From: Anagrus nilaparvatae
Lineage: Eukaryota; Arthropoda; Insecta; Hymenoptera; Mymaridae
Direction: 5' to 3'
Length of the DNA stretch: 64,000 nucleotides
Assembly: GCA_022575985.1 (NCBI GenBank)
Contig: JAKSXM010000014.1
Coordinates: 310,001 to 374,000, forward strand
In this document: positions 23,312 through 36,952 of the stretch, in pieces
Layout of the letters: each line of letters starts with the position of its first letter
Numbering within the stretch: the stretch's first letter is position 1
The notes under the pieces: model-generated
Database searches by the model: none
Told to the model about the DNA's origin: nothing
The model's input: only the letters and a program-made list of their open reading frames with translations
Program-made: the position numbers and the translations under genes

Positions 23312-23349
<38 letters not shown>

Positions 23350-24397
23350 TATAAATATATATGTTACGGGTAAAGTCCGATCTCTGGATAAAGCTAGTAC
23401 TATGTGGTTACAGCTAGCTTTATCCAAGCTGTGTTGGATAAAGTCCGGTTCTCGACAATTTTTATTTTATTTTTTTTTCAACATTAACCGGTATCGCTTG
23501 GATAAAGCTAACTTTATCCAAGTGAGCTGAATAAAGCCCGATTCATATTTTGCAAAAAATCAATGAATAAAACAGTCACATTGCAATTTTCATGGATATT
23601 TGCTTTTTAAACGACCATAAATTTTAAATTAGGTTCAGATATCATAAAATATGTAATATTTTATAGTTTTTTAAAGATAGTTTCTCATTAACATGCTTTT
23701 ACAACGTTTTAGTAGTAAAAGTTTTTGAGAAGGTTTCTAAAAGCTTTCTAAAACGTTTTTAAAACCTTTTTCCTGATTTTTACCGATTTTCATTTACAAA
23801 TCGGCACACTACATCAAATTGTTTATAAATTTTTTTTTTTAGATATTAATTTTATGACCTGAACTTTCATATTCGAGCTAGTATTTTTCTCTACGGGCAG
23901 TTTGGGAAATAAGAAACACCCTAATATATATATATTTTCACCGTATTAGCCTATGTAATTGGTGGCAACACTTAGAAAATAGTAAATAAGTTGTAATTTT
24001 TGGAATTTATTTTCTTTAGTAATTGCAAGTTTTTTCATCCGGTATTTTAAAATCAAAGCAAGTTTCTAAAATAACTGCCAGATATTATATATATATACTA
24101 GTATTAAGCGCGCGTCGCGCGCAAAATGATTTAAAACTATCAACCTTAATTATTTTCTTAAATACCAAAATTTATTCTTACTTTAATTTTTTTATTCATA
24201 TCAACTACTCGACGTACTATAACTAACCTCAAAAATAATAAAAATATAATATAAACAATAAAACAATTAATTTTAACCTATTAACAATGAAATTTATATG
24301 AGCCAATCAGAATGCCTCTTTAGCTATAACAATGTACATAGTTACTGTTGCGATCAACATGTCCTTTTTAAAAAAGGATATATATATATATATATAT
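23066..24397. repeat. AT-dinucleotide runs and GGATAAAG palindromes
   Basis: Contains a TA microsatellite near 23315-23345. Several copies of a 'ggataaagct' motif in both orientations occur between 23388 and 23522, including 'ttggataaagctaactttat' and 'gctagctttatcc'. A GC palindrome 'gcgcgcgtcgcgcgc' sits near 24108-24122 in otherwise AT-rich DNA. No gene is supported. Confidence 0.6.
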
Positions 24398-25072
24398 TAC
24401 TTTACCTACTTTTGAAAAAGTATAATATTTTATGGGATTGACACTATATTTTCCTTGCGAATTTTCTGTTATATTTTTTTAAGGATACTTTTTCAAATTA
24501 GGCTAAAGAATTTATTGATATCTAGAATTAGCCTGGGATGTCTATTTTTTTTTAATATATTTTTTCAAATAAGTGTAAAGAATTTATTGATATCTTGGAT
24601 TAGCCTGGGATTCCTAAGATTTTTTTATACATTGGACATCTCAAATTTACATTACACCTTTTGTTGCTTTTTTTCTATCCCTGCCGGATCCGTAAGGCAA
24701 TAATTAAATTCTGCATAATGAATATTATCAAAATGCTAAACTTAAAAATTATTTTTTTATTGAAAATATTGGCTTGCAGACCCGGCAGGGATAGAAAAAA
24801 AGCAACAAAAGGTGTAATGTAAATTTGAGATGTCTAATGTATAAAAAAATCTTAGGAATCCCAGGCTAATCCAAGATATCAATAAATTCTTTACACTTAT
24901 TTGAAAAAATATATTAAAAAAAAATAGACATCCCAGGCTAATTCTAGATATCAATAAATTCTTTAGCCTAATTTGAAAAAGTATCCTTAAAAAAATATAA
25001 CAGAAAATTCGCAAGGAAAATATAGTGTCAATCCCATAAAATATTATACTTTTTCAAAAGTAGGTAAAGTAA
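24398..25072. mobile_element. Foldback element with ~300-bp near-identical arms
   Basis: The arms at about 24398-24697 and 24770-25072 are inverted and almost identical. The spacer is only about 70 bp. Both arms encode the same roughly 80-codon ORF on opposite strands, which is the expected artefact of such a palindrome. The ends read TTACTTTACCTACTTTTG and its complement. If transcribed, it would fold into a long, nearly perfect duplex. Confidence 0.85.
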
Positions 25073-25530
25073 GTAAAGATATCATAACAGTCGCAAGGTT
25101 TAAAAAAAAAACAATGAGATGCAACTAATAAAACTATAAAAAAAAAGAATAAAAAACGCTGCCAAATTATGGCCACTACGATTCCTCAAGCAATGACAAA
25201 TATTCAATATGAGTTGAACATTTTTACCATGTGTCATATCTGAGAAATAAGGTGACACAATCTTATTATTTATGTAAAAAAATAAGAAAAATTAAAAATT
25301 TTTTTAATCAAGTATCAGATCCGAGAAATCAAGTAAAAACGATAATTTCCTAGAATTAATACTTTCAGAGAAAAAGTTAATTACAATTAATAATTGTAAT
25401 TTAAATTTGTTTTATTTTTACTTTTGTTGCCGCCTTAATTAATTTATAATAATCAAAATAACAGTTTTATTCTATCATTGTCGATTTTCGAAGATTGGCC
25501 TAGGTCTCATGCGAGAGAAAAACCATTTTG

Positions 25531-25745
25531 GGTAAGAGGTCTTATGAAACAGCGACTGTTTGGGCCAAAAGGTCATTTTGACCTAAAATGACTATTTTGG
25601 GTAAGAGGTCTTATACAATTGTGACTGTTAGGGATAAAATGGCCACTTTATCCCAAAAAGACCATTTTGGGTAAGAAATTTTATACAACAACAATGGCTT
25701 AGGCCAAAAGGTCACTTTGGCCCAAAAAGTCCACTGTTGCCCAAA
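25531..25745. repeat. Minisatellite, about three ~75-bp units
   Basis: Three diverged units contain 'attttgggtaagaggtctta' or a variant, followed by 'ggccaaaaggtca'-like blocks. The G-rich and C-rich sub-blocks alternate. Non-coding. Confidence 0.7.
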
Positions 25746-25829
25746 GGGATCAAGCGACAGCGGCGGCAGCGTTTATAACTTTATAATATATAGATATTAC
25801 ATATATTAGAAATTTTGTAGATACTTTTA

Positions 25830-28060
25830 GGGCTGATTCCATGTGAAAAGTACGTTGACCTCCAGATGGGGTCTTCCGATTGGGCCGTAACTTTGCACAG
25901 GTGATTATATATATAAAATGTCCTCATTCCCCAAATTTTACGTCTTAAAATCATTTCTAGACGTCTTTGTGAATTTTTGAAAATTGGGACCGATTTTAAA
26001 GCTCTCAGCCACCAACTTTTGCTTCATTATATAAAAGCATGAAGAAATGTTAAAAATACTATTAGAAAAATGGTTTCCATCGAAAATTTCCCTGGCTATC
26101 TGAATTTTTAAACCGTTTTTTAACATTTTCACGTCGAAACCTGGAAAATTGGAAAATGTGAGCCGTACCGGCTGTAGCTCATAACTCAAAACCCGTCACT
26201 TCAAATAACTTCAAACTGGGAGTAGAGACAGGGTATTCCATATACTTTCACCTGGTATTAATATAGATATGGGTATTTTCACATACGGAAAAGTTATAAC
26301 GATAATTAGTTAAATTTTCCGATTTTGAAAATGCAAATTTAGCGAAAAAAGCTATATTTATATGCAAATTTAGGCAGAACCGATTTCATATGTAAAATTT
26401 ATCAGAAAATAAATTTTTTTTTAATCCCTTTAAACCTTTTCTATTGATATATATAGTCAATTCTACGAAATTAGATTTTTTATAAGAAACTATTCATGTA
26501 ATTATTAGTGAAAATGACCTAATAGGAAAACAAATGTCTGGAATTTTGAAAAATCAATTTTGGCTGGATTAAGTATGTTAAACTATGACACCTTACCAAT
26601 TTTTATGGTTCTGGAGTAAAAACTTTTGACATAGCAGCTGTTTTTTGAATTAAAAATATTTTCAAATTTTTAAAGTAAATCTGAGTAAATTTTGTATTTT
26701 AATTTTTTTACACTCTGAACAGAGCTCAAAAACTATTTTCAATCGTAGGAAATAGCTGAATCTTCTTACTGCGAGTAATTTCGGCTGTCAGTTTTTGGAA
26801 AAACATCGAGAAAGCTGAATAAAACTAAAATTCTAAAAGAAAATTTTTTTTTTATGTGGATTTTTAATTATTATATTTTATAATTATTTGTTTTTTAAGT
26901 TTTTCAAAACTAAAAAGGTTAAATACCCAGATATAGAAATTTTAAAAAAGAATTATAATTTTCTTTTAGAAAAACAATAATTTTAAGTGCAACAAAAAAG
27001 AAAAGAATTTCCCAGTGTTTGAAAAATCCACATTAAAAAAAAAAAATTTTTTTAGAATTTAAGTGTTATTCAGCTTTCTCGATGTTTTCCCAAAAACTGA
27101 CAGCCGAAATTACTCGCAGTAAGAAGATTCAGCTATTTCCTACGATTGAAAATAGTTTTTGAGGTCTGTTCAGAGTGTAAAAAAATTAAAATACAAAATT
27201 TACTCAGATTTACTTTAAAAATTTGAAAATATTTTTAATTCAAAAAACAGCTGCCATGTCAAAAGTTTTTACTCCAGAACCATAAAAATTGGTAAGGTGT
27301 TATAGTTTAACATACTTAATCCAGCCAAAATTGATTTTTCAAAATTCCAGACATTTGTTTTCCTATTAGGTCATTTTCACTAATAATTACATGAATAGTT
27401 TCTTATAAAAAATCTAATTTCGTAGAATTGACTATATATATCAATAGAAAAGGTTTAAAGGGATTAAAAAAAAATTTATTTTCTGATAAATTTTACATAT
27501 GAAATCGGTTCTGCCTAAATTTGCATATAAATATAGCTTTTTTCGCTAAATTTGCATTTTCAAAATCGGAAAATTTAACTAATTATCGTTATAACTTTTC
27601 CGTATGTGAAAATACCCATATCTATATTAATACCAGGTGAAAGTATATGGAATACCCTATCTCTGCTCCCAGTTTGAAGTTATTTGAAGTGACGGGTTTT
27701 GAGTTATGAGCTACAGCCGGTACGGCTCACATTTTCCAATTTTCCAGGTTTCGACGTGAAAATGTTAAAAAACGGTTTAAAAATTCAGATAGCCAGGGAA
27801 ATTTTCGATCTAAACCATTTTTCTAATAGTATTTTTAACATTTCTTCATGCTTTTATATAATGAACAAAAGTTGGTGGCTGAGAGCTTTAAAATCGGTCC
27901 CAATTTTCAAAAATTCACAGAGACGGCTAGAAATGATTTTAAGACGTAAAATTTGGGGAGTGAGGACATTTTATATATATAATCACCTGTGAAAAGTTAC
28001 AGCCCAATCGGAAGATTCCATCTGGAGGTCAACGTACGTTTCACATGGAATCAGTCTTAG
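25830..28060. mobile_element. 2.2-kb foldback element with ~1-kb arms
   Basis: The left end ('gggctgattccatgtgaaa') and right end are inverted. The arms at about 25830-26870 and 27030-28060 match closely along their whole length, around a loop of about 160 bases. The same reading frame (starting MSYELQPVRLTF) appears on opposite strands in both arms. It has no homology I recognise and is probably an incidental ORF within a non-autonomous element. This is the longest simple hairpin in the window. Confidence 0.85.
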
Positions 28061-30478
28061 AGGTTTTTTATTTACATACCGGGTGACAAAACTTAAAATT
28101 ACTAAAGAAAATAAATTCCCAAAATTATAACACGGAACTAGGTTCACGTCTAATTGTTTTCATTTATTTTGAAAAATTTTTTAAATTCAAGGTGATAAAA
28201 AAATTGAAAACAAATAATAATGATTATTTAAGGAGTTATGATCCTAAATAAAAATGATGACATAACTAAATGAAACTGGAAATAATTATTAAAGTTAAAC
28301 ATTTAAACATTGAAAGTTAAATATTTTTAAAGCTTAATAAATTTATTATCACATTAATTTTTTTTATTCCAATTTAAATTAGGCTGTTTAACATTGCTCT
28401 TATAGAAATTCATATTCGCAGCTTACCAAAAGTAAGATAACGATACACAGGGACATAAAACTAATTAAATATGACAAATAAATTGTCAAACATTATATTT
28501 CTAATTTATTTAAGTTACCACATTTAATCATTAATTATTTAGTATAATATCAGTTCAACTATTTTTAAATAAATAAATATCTATGAAGTTAAAAAATGAA
28601 TTAAAACTAAAACATCTTGTTTTCAGTCAATAGCCAACTAAAAATTAACAACTTTTTTTCTACTTTTTATCAATTATTATTGTGACTGTTTCATCAGTCT
28701 TTTAAAGGTAAGTATAAAATATAAAATAATAATTATAAAAAATATAAAAATTGCAAAAAAATGTAGAAAGAAGTTGTTGATTTTTGGATAATTAATAAAA
28801 ATCATCTTGTGCAGATAGATGTGTGTGTGTATGTATGCATACATGTATGCATGTCTATAACCGTACATTTACTTTTTTTTTTTAATTTGGATGTAAAATC
28901 TTATTTATTTCTGTAAAAGTACTTATATTTGAAATAATGGTATTTACTCGATATCTCGAATCTGATAATTAATTTTTTTTTAATTTTTTCCCAAACATTT
29001 TTTCACAAAAACATACAAAAAACACCAAATTTTTTTTTTTCTTTGGATACAGTAATTTATTTATTTCTATTACTAATCTGTTTCCATGGGAGTTCTAGTT
29101 TTAGGAACCTCGTTTAATAGTAACTTTTTGGATCTGTTACTTAATTATTGTTAAATTTTTTTCTTAAATTAAAAAAAAAAATACAAAAAAACTGCAATAT
29201 TTTTTTTTTTTTGGTCTAATACCTCATTTAATTCTATGAAAGTACTAATATCTGAAAATATGGTTTTTACTCGATATCTCGAATCGAATATTTAATTTTT
29301 TTTTAATTTTTTGTATAAAAAAGTAAAATAAAACCGAAATATTTTTTTTCTTTTTGGATGTAGTACCTAATTTTTCCCTATGAAACCACTTGTTTATAGA
29401 ATTATCGATTTTAGTCTATATCTCTAATTGATATTTATAAAATAATTAAATATGATAAAAAAATTAAATATGATAAATAAGCAATTAAAGATTAGATTAT
29501 GTTTTTAATTTATTTTACCTATAAAATACCACATTTATATAATAATTATTAAAAACTAAGTTAGTATTGTCTAAAATAATAACGTTTTTTCATATTTTGC
29601 AAAATTAAAGTAATTTTTTTTTTCATTCATATTACAAAATAAAATAATTTTTAAATATTTTTACGACTCATTTTTTTATTTTAAATAGCACTTTAAAAAA
29701 AATAGAATTGGTTTTATTCTGAATATTGAGATCATTAGAATTTTTAATAATTATTTAATAATCAAAATCTTTTTTTTGTTCTCTTTACGATAATAGCAAA
29801 TACCTGAACAGAATTTATTACGGTGAATTTAATATTATTCACTGAGGCCCAAAAAATAAAAAAAAATTTCAAGCATATAGAATTTCAAAGTATACTATAA
29901 AAATATTAAAAACAAAAACAACATTTTTTTCCAGCATTAGATATAGAATTTTGTAATTGAAAAGCTTAACCTTGTGAATTAATGAAATTCTTATTACCAG
30001 ACACTACTCGGAGTACTGGTCCATATATGGAACATTCCCAGAGCAAAATAAATTAACGAAAAAAATATTACCCTTTGCAGAGCTACCACAAAGATCATTT
30101 TCCATATTGTATTGCACATGTTAACCCATTAGCAACCCTAATCGACAATTCGTGGACAAATGAATTTTAGTATGAATAAATAAATATTTTGGACTCAAAA
30201 TACTTGAAAATCTGGGCTGCTCTTTCGTTTTTAAAGATATTTAACTTTTAGATAATGCTATATCCACCCCTAATGAAGATTTAATTTCCTTATATTCATC
30301 TGTCCAAGAATGGTTTATTAGGTGTTAATGGGTTAAAAAGAACTAATGTTTAATTTATTAAGGATGACTCTAATTAGATATATTATGGAGCTTGTTAAAT
30401 AAACAATTTGGCACAACATCCCTTATGAAAAACATCTCACACTTATTTTTTTTAAATTTATTTTCTTTATTTTCTAAT
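28061..30478. other. AT-rich intergenic DNA with reverse copies of a repeat
   Basis: 28860-29440 holds diverged, reverse-oriented copies of the ~465-bp repeat at 13190-14560, recognisable by 'ttactcgatatctcgaat'. A short alternating 'tgtatgcatacatgtatgca' run lies near 28830. No coding region is supported. Confidence 0.5.
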
Positions 30479-32367
30479 ATTTATTATAATTTACATTTAC
30501 ATATACGCTTTGGTAATGGACATGAACTATTAAAATAAATAGTATTTTAATTTTGTAAGCAAAAAAAAATATATTTTGACTCACTATTAAGTATTAAAGT
30601 TTTTAATTTAAGAAAATTTTAAAATTTATTAATTGCGAGTATTATAATCAAAGTATTTAATAAAATTAGACAAATTATTTGCTAATAGAAAATACAGAAT
30701 GGTATTATTTGATAAAGCAAAATGAAAAATATAAATATCAATAATTATTTTCATGTTTTTATAAATTTACTTTATCTTTTGCTCTTGTTAAGTTACTTTA
30801 AAATATTTACTTTAAACAAAAAACAAACTGATAGACATATGTAATATTCACTTTTAAAAAATGTCATACTTTACTCACCAATGAAAAAGCTGCAAAAACT
30901 TGATAATACTTTCAATGTAGCTTACAAGGGAAGTATAATTTCAGTTGATTTAATGCAGATCAGCTCCTTTAATAAAGAAACCTATAAAAAAATAATAATA
31001 GAAAAATTTGATAACAGGACATTAAATTATTAACAATAAATTTTTTAAGATTAGACGATATTTTTATTTGTCAAATTTTTTTCTAAATTAAACATTTCCT
31101 ACTAAAATCTTTCTCGATGATTTTTTGTTTTCATTAAAAATACATTTTACACTATTTATATAACAATTAGTAACTAAAACAATTTAATGCATTTAATACG
31201 CTTTTGTAATATGCATGAACTATTAAAATAAATAGTTTTTTAGTTTTGTAAGCAAAAAACAAACATATTGAGACAAATTATTTGCTAATAGAAACTATAC
31301 AGAATGGTATTATTTGATAAAGCGAAATGAAAAATATAAATATCAATAATTATTTTCATGTTTTTATAAATTTACTTTATCTTTTGCTCTTGTTAAGTTA
31401 CTTTAAAATATTTACTTTATACAAAAAACAAACTAATAGACATATGTAATATTCACTTTTAAAAAATTTCATACTTTACTCACCAATGAAAAAGCTACAA
31501 AAACTTGATAATCCTTTCAATGTAGCTTACAAGGGAAGTATAATTTCAGTTGATTTAATGCAGATCAGCTCCTTTAATAAAGAAACCTATAAAAAAATAA
31601 TAATAGAAAAATTTGATAACAGGACATTAAATTATTAACAATAAATTTTTTAAAATTAGACGTAATTTTTATAAACAGTCAATTTTTTTTCTCATTTAAA
31701 CAATTCCTACTAAAATCTTTCTCGATAATTTTTTGTTTTCATTAAAATTACATTTTACATTATTTATATAAAAATTAGTAACTAAAACAATTTATTTAAT
31801 GCAGTTAGTTTGTTATTTTTAAAAACAAAATTGGTTTGTGAGTCCAGAGTAAAATACAAATTTGAAAATTAAAAAATGCAAAAGTTACAAATGTTTAAAT
31901 ATTAGTATATTTATGTAAGAATAAATCTACTTTATTAATTATAATTTAATTAAAATCATATAACTTCAAATTCTGTTTTAATTCTTTTTTAATCAACCTT
32001 ACTTACCAAATTAGGAACATCTATTTTGTTGTTTGATAAAAATTAAATCAATGAAAAATTTTGCTTGTGAAAGAATACTTCAATTATAAACCTTCAAAAT
32101 TTTTACTCGGATTCCTATAACAAATAACATGTATTGCATTATAGCATCATATATAAGCAATAAATTTTTAATATTGACAAAATAGAACAAATAAAAAAAA
32201 ATATGAAACAAATGAAAATAAAATTGACAGTACTTTTTAAATAATTGAAATTATTAATTTGAGAATATACTAATGATTATTTGATTTTTTACTCATTTTA
32301 AAAAATGTAAATTGATTAAATTCAATAAGTAATAGTATTACTATTATTATCAGACATTCAAAAACTT

Positions 32368-32570
32368 ACCAGTTGAAAAAACAGAAAAAAAAATTATAAT
32401 ATACCAAGCACCATCAGCATCCTAGGAGACCAGACACATTACTGACTTCTCCAGCAGGATTGGCATAAAATGGACACAAACGCGCATATGCAACCACAAT
32501 GATTTAAGCGGGAAATAATATAGAAGGCAGCGCCACGCAACTTGGCAACAAAAAAAATACAATCTTATGA
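32368..32570 (-). other. Possible 5' non-coding exon or promoter region
   Basis: A locally GC-richer segment in AT-rich DNA, containing several CG dinucleotides ('aacgcgcatatgcaacc'). On the minus strand it ends in a strong donor CTG|gtaagt at 32367. It could be the first exon of a non-coding transcript through the downstream 103-bp exon-like copies. This is inference from splice consensus and composition alone. Confidence 0.3.
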
Positions 32571-34790
32571 TAATTTTTTTGATACGTTACATTAATTATA
32601 AATTATATAAGAATTCTTACTCTTATAATTTACCAAAAAAATATAAAACAGAATTTATTAAATCAAATAATACAAACTTTATTGGCTAATTACATGTGAT
32701 TATCGATTTTTTTCGAAAACTAACTGCTCTCGTATATACTGCACAGCAACGGCGGTAACCCACTCCGAATGAATATGCGCACAATTGCGCATCGAAATTA
32801 CATATTATGGTAGCAAAATTTAAATTTATTTTTGTGCAGTTTGCATTGAAAAATGATAAAATTATTAACTTAAAAATTACATAATACTCAAATATAATGC
32901 TAAAAATTATTGTGATTTTTATACCTACTTATGAAAAGAATTAGATATATATTTTACATTGATACTTAAAAATATAGTTTAATATATTCAACAAACTAAT
33001 AAGACCTACTCACAACTTTGATTGTTGTTATTTGTTTACCCATCGACTGAAGGAAATCAAAAATTCTACATAAAACTACTATATTAGTCTACATACTTAT
33101 ATTTAATAATAAAAATTTAACTCCAGTAGTGATGTATAATTTAAATAAATAAAAACACAAACTGTCAAAAATTTTAAGTAGGTTTTTTTATATCTGAATT
33201 TAGAATACGTTATAAAGTACATTTACTCAAAACTTCACACTAACTTTTTTAAATCTTCAGTTGAATTTGAAATGATATTTTGAACCTGTCTTGCAGAAAA
33301 TAATCTTATATCATCATCGAAGAACTTTCATCCTGCAGTTAATCCACATGCAGTGCTAAAACAAATATTATAAATATTGTAGGCCAATTATATTAAAACT
33401 TTTTAGGTTTTGAAAATTTTGAAATTGGAAATTTTACCTAACTTGTATACAATTGCCATGTTGTCCTACTAAAGTTGCAGAATACAAATGCATATCTGAG
33501 TGGTAAATATTGAAGAAATTTAGTGTGAAATTAAGATGTCATTATTTACACTAGAGTTACATGTAAGACTTGCACAAGAGTTGGTTGTTGATTATAAAAA
33601 GTGCTGATAGTGACCGAGCTATCATATTAAATTGATCAGACCTTGTAGTAGTCATAGCAAATGGACAATTTCAATTTTTTTAGAATGTTATTAATTATTG
33701 CTTGATGAACCTGTAAAATATGATGAATACTTTTTTTAATAAGAATTATAAGTATTATAACTAAGAAAAAATATTAATATGTTTGTAACAAACACAAATC
33801 TCATAATTAAAGAACACATTTAAAAAAAATAATTACTTTTTAAAACTAATATTGCATAGAGTTATTGTTATAGAAAACACAAATTTTACTGAATTATTAA
33901 TTAATATAAATTTACAAAAATATTTTACTGAATTCTTAATTAATAAAAATTTAATAAAAAAAATTTTTTGAATTAATGCATCTGGTACTCAGAAACGTGC
34001 TGTACGTCACTTTTGCAAAAAAAACGATAATGAGCCATATATTATTTTAAATTAAAAATTTATTACATTTTACAAGTAAATTACAATTACAATCAAAATT
34101 ATTAATTGATTTTGAAATTCTTACATGCATAAACTGCTTTTTTATTATTTACTTAATTTTAATAAGTAATTTATTTAAAATGTAAAATCAAAAATTAATT
34201 TTATTTATTGTTTTTTAACTGCCTTTAAAAATGTTTTCATTTGCATTTAAAAAGTTTAATTGATTTTTAAAAAAGCTGCATTAAAAATTGTTTAAAAATA
34301 TAAAATTAATTTAATATTGTACTCACCTGTAAAAGTAGTATAAATTTATGAAGAAATCATAATATTATTTACAAAAAAAAAAAATAAAGTATATACCTAT
34401 ATAATTGTATAAAAATTATAATTATAATATAATTATAATTTAATTATAATATAATTATCATTTTATAAAAATTACTATTAGCATATCATCATAAAATTAT
34501 TTATTGTTATCAACTTTTTTTAGTTTAATGTATATAGATACCCTTTAATTTGGATATTAAGGAAGAATAGAAAATGAACTTTAATTATTAAGAAAAAAGG
34601 GTAAAAAAATTAAAATATGAAATAAAATAAATAAGAACAGCTGATTTCTGGTATAAAGAAAAATAAAATTGATTTTTTATTATTTATTTTTTTCTTGTAA
34701 AAAGTATAAAAAATTACAATATTTTAAAAACCACAATATATACATTTTTTAATATTAATATTTACATAAAAATATAATTTTTAAAAATAT
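32571..34790. other. AT-rich DNA around the decayed fragments
   Basis: Apart from the fragments at 33240-33730, only simple AT-rich sequence is seen, including an inverted 'tataattataat' run near 34410-34455. No RNA gene or intact ORF is supported. Confidence 0.4.
33240..33730 (-). pseudogene. Unrecognised decayed coding fragments
   Basis: Three protein-like pieces lie in order on the minus strand. The first, near 33690-33560, includes MTTTRSDQFNMIARSLSAL. The second, near 33540-33440, includes SATLVGQHGNCIQ. The third, near 33360-33240, includes KFFDDDIRLFSARQVQNII and is interrupted by a stop. The pieces sit in different frames or are separated by intron-like gaps. I do not recognise the family. 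Stops and frame changes indicate a dead copy. Confidence 0.45.
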
Positions 34791-36226
34791 AAAATATTAG
34801 CAAATAATCTTTTACATTTTGATGCACAGCTTACATTACACATAGAAAATTATTATAAAAAACCAAATGTTGATTGTTTATAAATTATATAAAAAACTAA
34901 ATTAATAAATTCTACTGTTACTTAAATATTTTTAGATTGTTATTTTTTGCTAAATGAAACTACAGAGTGGTATCATTTAATAAAGCGAATTACTGTCTTG
35001 TTTGCTCTTATTAAATTTCTTAAAATTATTTAGCATATAAAAAAAATTAAATTGATAAAGATATTAACTTGTCAATTCCATACTTTACTCACCAATGAAA
35101 AATCTGGAAACAGTTGATAATTATTTAATTGCAACTAGCAGAGTAATATTTCATTTGTCGAGTTTAATTAGTTGCAGGTTTGAATTAAACGCTGATCAGT
35201 TTTTTGAGTAAATCTCCACAAAGATAACTATTGAAGAAAAATTTCATTTACATGATGCTCAATTCTTTATAATAAATTATAAGAAATAGATGTTTTTATC
35301 TGTATACTTTTTGTTGGAGTAAATGTTTATACAAAAATTTATTTAATGACTTACAGAAAAATCTTAACAGAATATACAAATTTTTTGTCTTCTATTATAC
35401 ACTCATGATCATCATGTATTTTGTAAGATTTATTATAATAGTAAAAAAAAAAAACATTTAAAAAAATGATGACATGAAAAAAAATTGGAATCCGAGTCCA
35501 GCATAACATCAAAATTTTGCAACCTTAGAAGGAATTAAACCTTTAAATAATATTTATGTGCAAGAATCAATAAGGTTCTTAAAATTAAATACTTAAAACT
35601 TTTAGGTTTCATAACATTCATGAGTAACTTACCTTACCAAAATAGAAAGATCTTTAGCTGTTATAAAAAAAAACACGATAAAAGTTTCTGCTGGGGAATA
35701 TGAAGAAATCGATGAAAGTCCTTAAAGTTTTGATTCTGTTTACTATAGACAAACTTATACATGCATTTCATTAACATCACAACTGGTAATAAAACATTTA
35801 ATAATTAAAAAATAGTTATTTTAATATATTTTAAAAAAATGGAAGAAATGAAAATTAAATTGTCACTAATTAAGATTGAACATATGAATAATATTAATTT
35901 TATGGTTAAAATGTTTATAGTTTATTTAATTACAAATTATTTAAATCATTGAATTGAGAGTATATTTAATTTAATTTTTTAATTATTTTTAAAAACATAA
36001 ATACACACAAATATAACTTTAATATTTGTTTTATTATCAGACGTATAAGACTTACCAGAAAACATAGGAAAACAACATCGTCTCAATCTCAATAATCTCA
36101 ATAAAACTATCAGAATCCTCAAAGTTTTCATATAAAATGTCAAATTATATAAAATTATGCTTCTATTGTACATACCTAAAATCTGAATGCAATTTGTCAA
36201 TACTAAATAATCAACATTGCAATGAT

Positions 36227-36952
36227 TTAAATTGGGCATACTAGTTGTGGTCGCTCATCTTCATCTTCATTCAGTGGATAATTCAGCACCATATCATAAT
36301 AAGTGTTAGCACACTCCTCACATGATATTATGTGCCCACAAGGCGTGAAGATTACATTTCTTGGATTATCATAACATATGAGGCACAACAAATGATTATT
36401 TGCCACAACCACTTCTTGTATGGCTTCAAATTCATTACCTTCTGCAGCATTTAATCTGGCTTCAGCTTGCTCTCTTTCAGCGATTGCCTGAACCCGAGCA
36501 ACTTCAGCAGCTACTGCATTTCTTTCTGCTAAGACACGAGCAGCATCAGCTGCTGTTGCTGCAGCTTCGGCTTGCTCTCTGAAGCTTATTGCCTGCAGCA
36601 AAGCAACTTCATTAGCTGCTGAGTCCTCTTCGGCTGCTCTTCGAGCAGCGTCAGCTGCTGCTGTTGCAGCTTCAGCCTCAACCTTTGCTGCATTAGACAA
36701 TGCTGCTTCATTTTCTGCTTTGTTTAACAAGGATTGTTGTTGAGCAAGTTTTTTATCTTTGTAAAAGCATCTTTTACAATGTTTCGATCTGTAACATGAT
36801 AAATAGTTGTATGATTTTTAAAGCACTTATTTAAATCATGTAATATATATAATTAATATATACCAATAAGTAATTGGTACTTACGTATTTTTTAAAAAAT
36901 TTTTGTGATTCTTTTTGCCTTTTCGTTTGTTTGGTTTTTTTGCCATATTTAT
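36227..36952 (-). CDS. Ala-rich coiled-coil RING-finger protein, RING truncated
   Basis: Two exons: 36952-36885 (ATG at 36946) and 36788-36227, phase-compatible, giving 207 residues. A Lys-rich N-terminus (KKPNKRKGKK) is followed by a CKRCFYK motif. Next is a long Ala/Glu/Arg-rich coiled coil (about residues 40-150) built from two similar ~33-residue blocks around REQAEA and TAADAAR. A C-terminal RING follows: CLIC, then PCGH, then CEEC, then VCPI. RING proteins usually act as E3 ubiquitin ligases. Here the stop follows CPI directly, so the eighth zinc ligand (CPxC) is missing. The partial gene at 63859-63999 has the same tail with CPVC intact. An upstream ATGAAA|gtaagt (37313-37308) could splice in and add four residues in frame. 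Confidence 0.75.

Larger units (their letters stand above)
30480..36200. repeat. Segmental duplication with conserved splice-like sites
   Basis: Three related units are visible: about 34790-36200, about 31150-32570, and a partial one at about 30480-31100. Corresponding minus-strand donor-like sites (CTG|gtaagt at 36058 and 32367, TTTG|gtaag near 35632 and 32008, CATTG|gtgagt at 35093, 31484 and 30879) keep a spacing offset of about 3.6 kb. The last two copies are 605 bp apart. The repeated segments 30981-30879 and 31586-31484 are 103 bp each and are bounded by tatag and gtgagt like an exon. They have stops in all three frames. They may be non-coding exons of a duplicated transcript or fossil exons. 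Confidence 0.55.

Noticed and set aside
24455..25014. Two identical ~80-residue ORFs on opposite strands
   Set aside because: They are the two arms of a near-perfect palindrome read in opposite directions. No protein signature is present.
25938..27992. Matching ORFs starting MSYELQPVRLTF on both strands
   Set aside because: Mirror copies in the arms of the 2.2-kb foldback element; low-information sequence with no recognised family.
36400..36582. Leu/Gln-rich plus-strand ORF
   Set aside because: Antisense of the Ala-rich coiled coil of the RING protein; Ala codons read backwards give Leu, Gln and Ser.
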